Positions 55,645 to 64,000 of a stretch of 64,000 bases of DNA are shown in pieces. Within the stretch, counting starts at the first letter, position 1. Every line of letters begins with the position of its first letter. Under the pieces are notes generated by a model that did no database searches, was not told the DNA's origin, and was given only the letters and a program-made list of their open reading frames with translations. The stretch spans positions 372,001 to 436,000 of the forward strand of contig MU867091.1 of NCBI GenBank assembly GCA_033725935.1, read 5' to 3'. Origin of the DNA: Cladorrhinum sp. PSN259. Taxonomy: Eukaryota > Ascomycota > Sordariomycetes > Sordariales > Podosporaceae. Position numbers and translations under genes: made by a program.

Positions 55645-56931
55645 CTACGTCATGTTTCTTGTACTCCTGTACATCAACTTTGGTATCGGCACCTCAGCTT
55701 CAATCTCCCCATCCGTCCCATCATCAACCTCCAATCTCCCATCGGCCCTGATTCCACTCGTGCCATTCTCCTTCCTCATACTCTGCGGGCGATAGCTCCT
55801 CCCCCTCAATTCCTCCTCCGGCTTCTCCAAAGCTTCGGGTTGCTCCTTCTTCACCCGCTCATTCTCCTTATCAGCTAATTCCTTGGTCTCGCGCAATCGT
55901 CGTTGAATGTTGGAAACCTCCTCTCCACAATCACCATCACGCAAGAATTGGTGAGCTGCGTGCTCGCACATGCTTTGGACATACTCAAGACCCTTATCCA
56001 GCTCATCAAAAATATCACCCCCGCCTGGTTGCGGCTTACCATCAGGTCCCAAGGAAGTACGACCACCGCGCATGCCGGCTCGAGAATACCCGGTCCTTCC
56101 CATAGCTGCCCGCGCGTGCATCATAGCAGCACCTGTCCCTCCGCCACCCATCATTCGACGTGTGCTTACATATTCCAGCTTTGGTAACCCTATGTCGGTG
56201 TCGTTATTATTTGAAGCCGGCCCTGGTTCAATTGCGCCGCTGGCTAGTAATGGTCCATTGGTGTTGCTCTCTTCCTCCTCATCCTCCGGAGCCTCGAGCT
56301 CAGCCAGTTTCTTGATTTGTGCTACCTTGGCTGCCATCTTGGCTTTACGCATCATGTTTCGGCTTGCGCTAACAAATTTGACAAGTTCTTCAAAGAATAT
56401 TTGGACATAGCTATCATAGTAAACAATGATCATGCTGCGGGTGCGATATTTGGGCGCGACACCCTCGGCGCTAGCGACCGAATCGGTGCGTCGTCTCTTT
56501 TGAATTGTTGCTCGTGCTCGTGCCTGACCGGCTGCCCTGACTTGGTTTGTTTGTCGCTGGATTGCAGATGGAGACTGCGACCCGGTGGGGCTGGAAGGGG
56601 CGGCTTGTTGCTCGGTGCGCGCCTTGGCTGCGGCAGCTCCGGCAGCAGCAGCTTCGGCGGTGGCCGCGAGGGTGCCAGGGGAGGGCTCGGGTTGTGGTGT
56701 AGACTCGCGGGGGTGGGCCTCGGGCTCATCGTGCGGTCTCAATGACTCTGTAGACCCTTTATTCCGAATCGACTTGGGAGCTCCTGGTGACGTTCCATTG
56801 GGTGATTTGGCCTTTTCAATTTCTGCCAGAGTGGCCAGCTCGCGTTGGCGCTTTGCTATTTGGCCGTTGAGCTCGTCGAGCTTGGTAAGCCAATCCGGCA
56901 CATTGTTGACTAGATTTTTGAGTGCCTCCAT
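55645..56931 (-). CDS. Unknown protein with threefold Y-x-(S)TR-x-M motif (428 aa)
   Basis: A single exon. The start chosen is the ATG at 56931 (GCCATGG context); the frame is open a further 23 codons upstream but only to a TTG, so an upstream exon or non-AUG start remains possible. The N-terminal helix (MEALKNLVNNVPDWLTKLDELNG) and following coiled-coil-like stretch give way to an Ala/Pro/Ser-rich linker. A conserved-looking core lies near 160-205 (RSMIIVYYDSYVQIFFEELV). A Gly/Arg/Met-rich segment and a second charged helix follow. The motif PKYRTRSM / PKLEYVSTRRM / PKLMYRSTRNM occurs three times (about 160, 250, 417), the last at the very C-terminus. I do not recognise a known family. Confidence 0.72.
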   Translation of the reverse strand: MEALKNLVNNVPDWLTKLDELNGQIAKRQRELATLAEIEKAKSPNGTSPGAPKSIRNKGSTESLRPHDEPEAHPRESTPQPEPSPGTLAATAEAAAAGAAAAKARTEQQAAPSSPTGSQSPSAIQRQTNQVRAAGQARARATIQKRRRTDSVASAEGVAPKYRTRSMIIVYYDSYVQIFFEELVKFVSASRNMMRKAKMAAKVAQIKKLAELEAPEDEEEESNTNGPLLASGAIEPGPASNNNDTDIGLPKLEYVSTRRMMGGGGTGAAMMHARAAMGRTGYSRAGMRGGRTSLGPDGKPQPGGGDIFDELDKGLEYVQSMCEHAAHQFLRDGDCGEEVSNIQRRLRETKELADKENERVKKEQPEALEKPEEELRGRSYRPQSMRKENGTSGIRADGRLEVDDGTDGEIEAEVPIPKLMYRSTRNMT

Positions 56932-58851
56932 GGCGATGTCCTCGTCGTCACCCAGGCCGGGCACGGCGCCTCTCCTCCTTGGAACAGCCGTGGTGGGCAA
57001 TTGTTGGTTGTGCGTCGCTAGGTTGGGATGAACCTACCTACGCGACCACGATTGGTGGGAAGAGGTTGTGTATGTATTCGTTTGTTGTTTGTTTGTTTGG
57101 TGGTTTTGACACCTTTCAACGCCCCTTCACGTGGTTCTGAGACAGTGTCGAGTCTTTTGTCTTGTGATGGGCTCGGAGAGAGAGGCAAAGTGGTCTGATG
57201 GAAAGGTCGGTTACTGTGTGTTTTGGTCAGCTTTGGGGGTCAGGTTGTTTGGTGTGTGGTGTGCCCTTGGCTTCTTTTTCTTCTTGTCTGGGGGGCCCTG
57301 GGCGAACGAACGACAGATAGGTAGGAGTGACGGGACAGGGCACCGGCTTGTTCTCGCATGCTCCGCTCTCGTCGCGTGGGATTGGAGGCCAGAAGTGCGG
57401 CCCAGTACACGCTAACAAGGACGCTAGTGGGTTTGATCCGCGACTAAAAAGACGAGACCTTGCAGACCCAGCTCGGGGCCAGCTGCCGCTCCTTTCGTTC
57501 TTTTTTTTCTTTTCCCCTTCTTCCCGGGATGCGATGCCAGGGGCCGCAACCAACACCCGAAAAATGGTTCTGAAAAGGGGATGGAATGGGTTGACCGAAA
57601 TGTCCATCTAAGATGTGCTGTCTCTTTTTATTGCATTTTTCTCCCACATCATAATGCCCAGCATATTATATTATTGCTGCAGGCCCCCCCCCCCCCTGTT
57701 GATAACTTCGTGTTGTGTACCCTCCTCATCCCCTCTATTCATTCCCCCGAACCCCATCGATCAACCTGCCGACCGCTACTTCTTTTTTCCCTGCCAGTGT
57801 GGTTATTAACGGTTAGGCTACTGTAGGTGGTGTTGCTTGCAGATCTGAGCGGCCTGTCAGAAAGTGCTCATTGTCCAATCCCGAACCCCTGTCAACTGAG
57901 GCCTGAATGCATTGCGACGGAGCCAGCTCCGGTCGCAGCGGGAGGGGGACGCGAATGAGCGAAAACTGGTCAGAAGAGAAAAAGGCGGGGTTTAGTCAGA
58001 AAGAGATCACATAGGGGAAGAAACGGTTGAGCTACCCAATCAATTGACGCCCGATCTTTGTCGACCAGTGCACTGCATTCAAGTCGATCAATGGCCAGCA
58101 TTGCAGCGAGCCCGTGACACTGACGAAAAGGAAGTCCTGCGACGCAAATGCTGTCGGCCGATTTGCTTGGCTGCCACCGTGACATCGGCCTTTGAGATAC
58201 GGAGGCTAGGCGCCACAGCCGGCGGCGGAGGGCATCAGCAATTGCTCTCGCATATGCCATGATCTCCACTGCCCATCTATCCGCAACCAACATCCGAATC
58301 ATTTCCCATCACTCTTCATGAACACCATCATCATAGCTTGAAGGTCACAAAAGGAGACGCAAGGCAACGTTGTTCGAGACGCATAATATTGTGTAACACG
58401 GAGTGGCCCACATACGTCCAGCTGCTGCCACCCTGCGATAATTCGATGAGATACGATAACCCATAAGTGTAACCACACGTCGAAAAAGTTCCTTCGGCAG
58501 TGGTTCTTCGGGACTTGGCGATCATTAAAGCCAAAAAGCCCCAGCGCAACGCCGTTGACGGTTGAAAAGCAAAGTCTTGCTTTGCCAAGCTTCGTCTGGC
58601 AGACGTACACACAGCGGCAGACGGCAGACACGTCGTTTCGACCGGCACGCGCCGGATGCACCCTCTCCTACGTATATTGCGTAAAGTGAGCACAATCTTA
58701 AAGCGGTAAGTCTTTCGCCGCCTCTTTTTGATCCTGCAGATAGATCTTCCAAGGTTTTCACAGATGACAATGACGATAATGGTGATGCCGTCCTCCGACA
58801 ATGTGACTGGGGAATGGGACATCTTCGGAAACTTGCTCTGGATTTCTAATA
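56932..58851. other. Intergenic stretch
   Basis: About 1.9 kb, probably containing the upstream promoter of the 428-residue gene. It has a C13 run at 57684-57696 and T-rich segments. No supported genes. Confidence 0.4.
57684..57696 (+). repeat. Homopolymer C run (C13)
   Basis: About thirteen consecutive C residues in an intergenic stretch, one of four such runs in this window. Confidence 0.8.
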
Positions 58852-59509
58852 CTCGCCGGGGTTCCTAAAGCACCCCGGCCAACGTCTGGCGACGTTAGCT
58901 GGGACGATTGACTTGGAATTTGACGGTTGACTTGGAATTTGACGATTGACTTGGAATTTTTCCCGGTACTTACTAAGCCACCTATTTTACTAGTAAACAG
59001 AAGTATACTTGGATTTCTGCAATCTATTTGTTTATTGAATGCCAAGAGTGCCAAGAATTTTGATTATAGCGTTTGAGTACATATTTATTCGAGAACCAGG
59101 AATAAGCACCCCGTAAATTGCAAATCGATCGCAAAAATAATAGTAAGAAATTGCTATCTTAGAACATTGACGAAACAAAAGCCCACATTGATTAAATTTA
59201 ATAAAAAAGATATTGAAAAAGTCCTCAAAAGTATGGTAATTGAATAATATCAAAATAATTACGCTGCAGGTTATGAAAAGAAAGCCTGGAGTATTTGAAA
59301 AGAGAGTGTTTTATATGGTATAAGAAGGTAAAAATCTGGGCATGCAGGTAAAAAGGTTAATTCAGAAATCCTGGAATACCTGATTTCCCATACTAATTAC
59401 TAGTAAAAATAAGTACCGAAAAATTCCAAGTCAACCGTCAAATTCCAAGTCAATCGTCCCAGCTAACGTCGCCAGACGTTGGCCGGGGTGCTTTAGGAAC
59501 CCCGGCGAG
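58852..59509. mobile_element. MITE-like element with long inverted repeats, TA target site
   Basis: The left inverted repeat (58852-58997) begins CTCGCCGGGGTTCC, and the right one (59398-59509) is its reverse complement, identical over about the first 90 bases. A TA lies immediately outside each end (58850-58851 and 59510-59511), as expected for Tc1/mariner-type insertion. Inside each arm is a 19-bp tandem subrepeat (GACGATTGACTTGGAATTT and one-base variants): three copies on the left (58903-58959), two on the right (59421-59458). The 400-bp centre is very AT-rich and encodes nothing recognisable, which fits a non-autonomous or RIP-affected copy. The arms are GC-richer and nearly undiverged, suggesting recent insertion or gene conversion. 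Confidence 0.88.
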
Positions 59510-59511
59510 TA

Positions 59512-62500
59512 ATCTCTCGACTCGAAGTCAGTCTCAAGACCTCACAAGGAGAACCGTCTCATCTGAACCCGTTGGGTGAGACAAGGGAAGTCCCTGCAGC
59601 AATGCCTCCTAGCGATCAACTAAACCCGGCGCGAGCCTCGCTGTCCGCTGCCCCGCAATTAGTGCACCTCACTTTATGTCCTCTGATGATGTTGTTGAGC
59701 AATTTTCGAGGTTGGTCGCTTACTACATGATTCGCAATTGCAGCTCACACAGTATGAAGGGATATTCGGTGCGATAGGGCCTGAGTTGTTCAGCTCGGCT
59801 CAGCTTTCTCATTTTTTTGGTTACTGACCGATGGCCACCTGTCACACACCCCATGCCAGCTACGTATGTATGTACCTTACCCCTCCTTTTCACACCCTCT
59901 TCTCTAAAACCTCATTCATTCCATATCCCCCCGCGTTCAGGCAAACAAAATACCACAAGACATCCCGCGCCCAGCCTTCCCAGATAGGAAAATGCTAACG
60001 GGGACTGAAGCTAAACCCCATGCGCAAGAAAAGGAACGCTTTTTTCAGACCAGTGACATTATTCTAGAAGAAAAAGAGGGGTCGGTGACGAAGGGAACCG
60101 TAACCGTATCGTGGTTACCTACCTACCTACTTGCATCTTGTTGTGCTTCAGCAATTTTTAGAACATCAAGAGCTACCACACCAACGCACACACACACAGT
60201 CGGCAGCCTTTCCCCATATTGGTACCAGTCAGTAAGTAGTATCTAGTGCGTAACAGCATTGTGTATGTACCTGTTAGGGAAAAAGGAACGAATTTCATCC
60301 GATCTTATCTTTTTTTTTTTTTTTCCTGCCACACATCTCAATCTTTCTTGATTTAGTATGATATCAAGTCACACACCACACCTCCAGCCCCCTAAATCAG
60401 TTTTATTCTATCCCTCTCACATCATCCTCCTCCCCTTTTATAAAAAACGGGATATTCTATTTACAGAAAGGCGGGCGGGATACGTATTCCATTTTCTCAC
60501 GTGAGATTTTGGATCAACGAGTAGGTATTTTCTTTTTTCGATGAGTAGTACGTAGTGTATCCGGCTTGAATGACGGTTGGAGGAATGGCGACGCAATGTG
60601 GCTTGTGTATGTGCACCTTTGTCCACTCACAATTCGCCCTTGATGGATGGCCCTGGGGCTAGTCTAGGTACCTGTACCCTCATCAGCAGGCTAGTCAAAC
60701 CTCGGGCGGGCTGGCCCGCTCCTTTTTTGCTTTTCTTTCTTTTATTTCATCGTGAAAAGAGTTCAAGTGTACTTTAGTATAATGTTATAAGTTTTCACGC
60801 GGGTGTGGTTGATGATGACGATGATGAGAAAGTTTTTCCTCTTTCGGGTTTTTTTTTTAGTATTGTTCTCTTTATGTTCTAGTGGATGCTTGTTTTTTTT
60901 TCGCTCGTCCGCGGACACCGATGATGAGGATTTCTGTTGGTGGTTGGAAATCCCCTGAAAACTCTCTCTCTCCCTCCATTTTTACCCCTCCGGAGATATT
61001 CCCCGGGGTTACAGTAACAAGGAAAGGGAGATTGGATTAGTAAAAAGGAAAAAGCAAAAACAAAACCACAAAAAGAAAACGGGTGCAGGCTTCACACGTG
61101 GGAAATCACGATTGTGATTTTATGATCCACTCATCCGCTCCGCTGCCGAGAAGACCGGAAGACGGGGGGAGGAAGGAGGGGTTGGTTGGCTCAGAAATTG
61201 AAATGTTGCTGTGTGTGTGACGTGGGTTTGTGCAGTTACAGGGGTTGGTTAGTTTGTGGTCTCAAGGTTTTTTCTCTAGCCGAGAAACATACAACACTGT
61301 GTCTTTGATGTGTCTGCACATACATATGCATGTGCGGGTGGGGTTGCAGTGTCTCTCCTTGAGATTTTTCTTGCTTTGGTCGATTTTCGTTCCAGATTAA
61401 TCGGCGACCTGATTCAAGGTTGGACGCCGGGACGGGATGGGAAATCTGCATGTACAACAATGCAGAATCGCGATATAAGTTAAAGTCCGAAGATCATCGG
61501 AAAACTATATTAAAAGCACAGAAAAGAACATTGATTTACTTGCACTGCATTGGAACACACACACACGCACACACACACACCAATAAACCTGTTTAGAATG
61601 AACGTTGAGAAATATGCACTTTTGGTTTAGTCAAGTCTGATTAAGATTTTGACCCTTTGGAAGGGGTGGCGGGAGGATTCGATACCTGGGAATCTTGACC
61701 ACATGACGTTTTTTGGGGGTTTTTGCCGTGCATTTCGATATGGAAGCCTCGGTTGAGATCAAAGAACGGAATAGGGAAGGGAATGGGTGTGGGATGGGCG
61801 ATGTGACGATCAAAATTGATATTGTCCCGAGAGAACCAATAACAAACAACTCAACTTACAGCTCCAAATCACCTGCCATGATGACAACGTGGGACAAATG
61901 CAGGCAAGCGTCACGAGAAATGCAAAATGGAAGAATTACAACAAAAAAAAAGAAAAGATATCTTGGCTTTCAGCGCCTCCGTTGATCATTCGGGGAACAA
62001 GATCCGGGTGGAGACAAGCCGCCCGTTTCCCGTTTTGTGATTATCTCGCATTTGACCTTTCACCCTTAAAGTTAACTCCACTGGTCTGCTTCCTTCACTG
62101 TGTGTAAAAGGTTGCTATGGACACTGTAGGTTCCTATCATCAGATCCCTGGTAGCAGTGCATCACGAAGTTCTTAATAGTTTTGAATTATAGTAACTAAG
62201 TTGACTGTGATGGAGGCCTGATTGTTCAACTTTTGAGTTTGTTGTCACTCATAATGGAGTTCGGTTGTTCCGAGTTCTCACCAGCAAAATTGTAAAAAAA
62301 CAAAATAAAAAAATAAAAAATTGGATATGGAGCTTATGCATGTAGATCGAGCAGATTGTAACAGTATAGCCAGATACGGTTATATCTCTCATGCTCCTAT
62401 ACGCAACCTTTGATGTTTTACTTCCGCATACGGACTCTCCTTTAGCTGACACGTCTTGGGTAACAATAGTATCCACCAACAAGTGCTCAGGGGGACATTC

Positions 62501-63186
62501 GAGCGGTGTATGATATTCCACATTGAAATGGTCTACACTACATGTTTGTTTCTGTTGGTAGCATGAAGTTGGTTCAGGGTGATCTCCATCCGAAAAAGGC
62601 GGTAAAAGAAATTGAACCAACATGATGCTCATCGGTCAGTCGTGATGGAAAGGCTCGTTCCGGAACAGGTCATCCCTCGAGGTCACACCTGGGGTAGCAG
62701 TGAGAGTCGATCGTGGCAAAGCAGAGAGCTTTGAACAGGGTGAGGGCGGTTAATAGGCGCAAAGGCTCAAAACCATCGTTCAGTTGGTTGTCATGGTGAA
62801 GGACTCAAATCATAGAATGAAGAAATTATAGGCCATGGTGCCAATGTCAGCCTCGCAACCGTAGGCATCTGGCCGAGAGCCAACACCATGCCATAATTCA
62901 ATGCTTCAAAACACATACCCAATAGCATCTTGACCACTTTTTACCAACAACAAACCAACAGGCGTGAGAATCCGTGGGCCGCCTCCCGCTTTCCAACTCA
63001 TTATCTAGACATCAGACCTTTAATTACTCACCCCTTCTCTTTCTCTAACCAAACAAGCCTCACAATTACTCAGTCCGGAAACTAAAACTTTATTAAAGCC
63101 ACACTAAAAGGGAAACCACATAAAAGAAAGCACAACCACAACCGCCTTTACCTAAACTAGGTGTACTATATTTCCTCCCAGCCAAA
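59512..63186. other. Intergenic stretch right of the MITE-like element
   Basis: About 3.7 kb with T-runs (60309-60324, 60847-60858), an (AC)n microsatellite at 61555-61581 and short frames without motifs. A 127-codon minus-strand frame (62249-62632) starts at an ATG and ends in a hydrophobic stretch but has no recognisable domain; I do not call it a gene. Confidence 0.4.
61555..61581 (+). repeat. (AC)n microsatellite with one interruption
   Basis: About thirteen AC units with a single GC interruption, intergenic. Confidence 0.8.
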
Positions 63187-63597
63187 ATGCCGCACCCAGG
63201 CCGTAGTTTCTCCCTTCGACACATCCCAGCCCTAATACTGGCATCCAGCTGCACCATCGGAGGGCTCTGGGCGAACTGGAACGCAGAAGCGGCAATGACC
63301 GAGTTCGGTTTTCCCCCTCACATCGCTCAGGCACCTCAGGCGGTCCCCGTCATGATGAACGGACAGGCACGAACTACAGTTTTGGGTATCCTGACTTTTG
63401 TTTTTTATTTTCGGGGAAACTACAGAGAGGTGGACACCCTCATGACTGTTTTCGGGTTCTATGCCGGGTTAGTTGATTCTTATATTGTTTGGAAAGCCAA
63501 TCCGGCGAATTTGAGATGGGCTTTCTTTAGGTTGGCAGCTAGTTGGGTTTTTGGGGTTTGCGGTTCGGTAGGATTGACTGGTTCCGGTATTGTTTGA
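63187..63597 (+). CDS. Small integral membrane protein, DUF4267-like (136 aa)
   Basis: A single exon with the start at AAAATGCC. Four hydrophobic segments at about 12-30 (ALILASSCTIGGLWANW), 62-78 (VLGILTFVFYFRG), 83-102 (LMTVFGFYAGLVDSYIVW) and 110-132 (AFFRLAASWVFGVCGSVGL). The EAAMTEFGFP segment after the first helix is characteristic of fungal DUF4267-type membrane proteins. Function is unknown. No neighbour explains its role. The length is normal for this type. Confidence 0.83.
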   Translation: MPHPGRSFSLRHIPALILASSCTIGGLWANWNAEAAMTEFGFPPHIAQAPQAVPVMMNGQARTTVLGILTFVFYFRGNYREVDTLMTVFGFYAGLVDSYIVWKANPANLRWAFFRLAASWVFGVCGSVGLTGSGIV

Positions 63598-63936
63598 GAT
63601 GGAAAAGGGGAGAGGAAGGGAGGTGGGTTGGAGTATGGTATAGTGTTGCTTGCCAGATACCTACGGTAGCGAGGCTTAAATGTACATTGGCGCCACGGGC
63701 TATTAATTTGTTCATTTTATGATTTGCTCCTAATAACTGCCTTCAACCTGTTGAAAGCCCTCTGCCATGCCGTGATATACTCTCACAGAGTATGTAGCTG
63801 AGCGGTTTCAAGGCTACCACGTCCTGTCCATTCCAACTTCAACCCTATGTCTCCCTCACTTATATCTATTTGTCAAAACCCCCCTTCACTCCATCAGATC
63901 ACAGCTCCCTTCCCCAGGTCTAACAACATTACGAGT
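63598..63936. other. Convergent intergenic spacer
   Basis: A 339-bp spacer between the DUF4267-like gene and the partial gene at the right edge; probably 3' UTRs. Nothing else is seen. Confidence 0.45.
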
Positions 63937-64000
63937 TTATTCAGTCTTCCTAGCAGTAACCTCAACCTCAATCCTCATCACCTCCTCCATCAGGCCAGCC
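63937..64000 (-). CDS. 3' end of an unidentified gene (window-truncated)
   Basis: Twenty codons and a TAA stop are readable on the minus strand: AGLMEEVMRIEVEVTARKTE. The alternating V/E beta-strand followed by TARK at the C-terminus resembles the last strand of YjgF/RidA (UK114) family proteins, but twenty residues cannot prove this. The rest lies outside the window. Confidence 0.45.
   Translation of the reverse strand, partial: AGLMEEVMRIEVEVTARKTE

Noticed and set aside
58299..58822. 163-codon minus-strand frame left of the MITE-like element
   Set aside because: Basic, motif-free and without supporting signals.
62249..62632. 127-codon minus-strand ATG frame with hydrophobic end
   Set aside because: No recognisable domain, A/T-run-encoded hydrophobic C-terminus, no neighbouring signals; cannot be separated from chance.

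Overview
The window is nuclear DNA of a filamentous ascomycete (Pezizomycotina, most likely a Sordariomycete). Genes sit singly on both strands. Introns are short (about 50-180 bp, GT-AG) with fungal branch points such as TACTAAC or CTAAC. Start sites have A-rich or CACC-type contexts. The conserved genes are typical fungal housekeeping genes. Gene order alone did not let me name a species. All exon joins below were built by hand from splice signals and reading-frame continuity; none rests on transcript data.

Region 1 (1-13.1 kb) is gene-poor. I found one convincing small gene, a 53-residue three-CxxC protein on the minus strand at 5760-5921. Two more are speculative: a possible small secreted protein at 161-487 and a two-exon 46-residue candidate at 11158-11441. 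A strong imperfect hairpin lies at 8427-8500.

Region 2 (13.1-32.3 kb) is gene-dense. It holds a VIP1/Asp1 inositol-pyrophosphate kinase/phosphatase (-), UTP21 of the SSU processome (+), an AAT-family amino acid permease with five exons (-), a two-exon Cys/His-rich unknown (+), a Pro/Gln/Ser-rich nuclear-looking unknown (-), COP9 signalosome subunit 6 (+) and a short repeat-bearing reading frame just behind it.

Region 3 (32.7-38.7 kb) holds a tail-anchored-like membrane protein (-), NSE1 of the SMC5/6 complex (-) and a seven-to-eight-helix membrane protein (+). A 1.9-kb spacer with a long inverted repeat follows.

Region 4 (40.6-52.7 kb) holds a divergent pair of BRE2/ASH2 (-) and CDC5/CEF1 (+), a divergent hexokinase-family kinase with an 18-nt microexon (+), an MFS exporter (+), and a GILT-like thiol reductase (+) whose stop codon overlaps that of the convergent DcpS scavenger decapping enzyme (-).

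Region 5 (52.7-64 kb) is again sparse. It holds one unknown conserved-looking protein with a threefold Y-x-(S)TR-x-M motif (-), a 658-bp TA-flanked inverted-repeat element (MITE-like) at 58852-59509, a DUF4267-like four-helix membrane protein (+) and the last 20 codons of an unidentified gene at the right edge (-).

Functionally the named genes cover chromatin and repair (BRE2, NSE1), RNA processing and decay (CDC5, UTP21, DcpS), protein-modifier and phosphate signalling (CSN6, VIP1) and transport. I see no biosynthetic cluster, prophage, CRISPR array or rRNA. The least ordinary structures are the C-tract-flanked microexon, the MITE-like element with unequal subrepeats, the two large hairpins, the C-x5-C GILT protein and the repeat-bearing frame behind CSN6.
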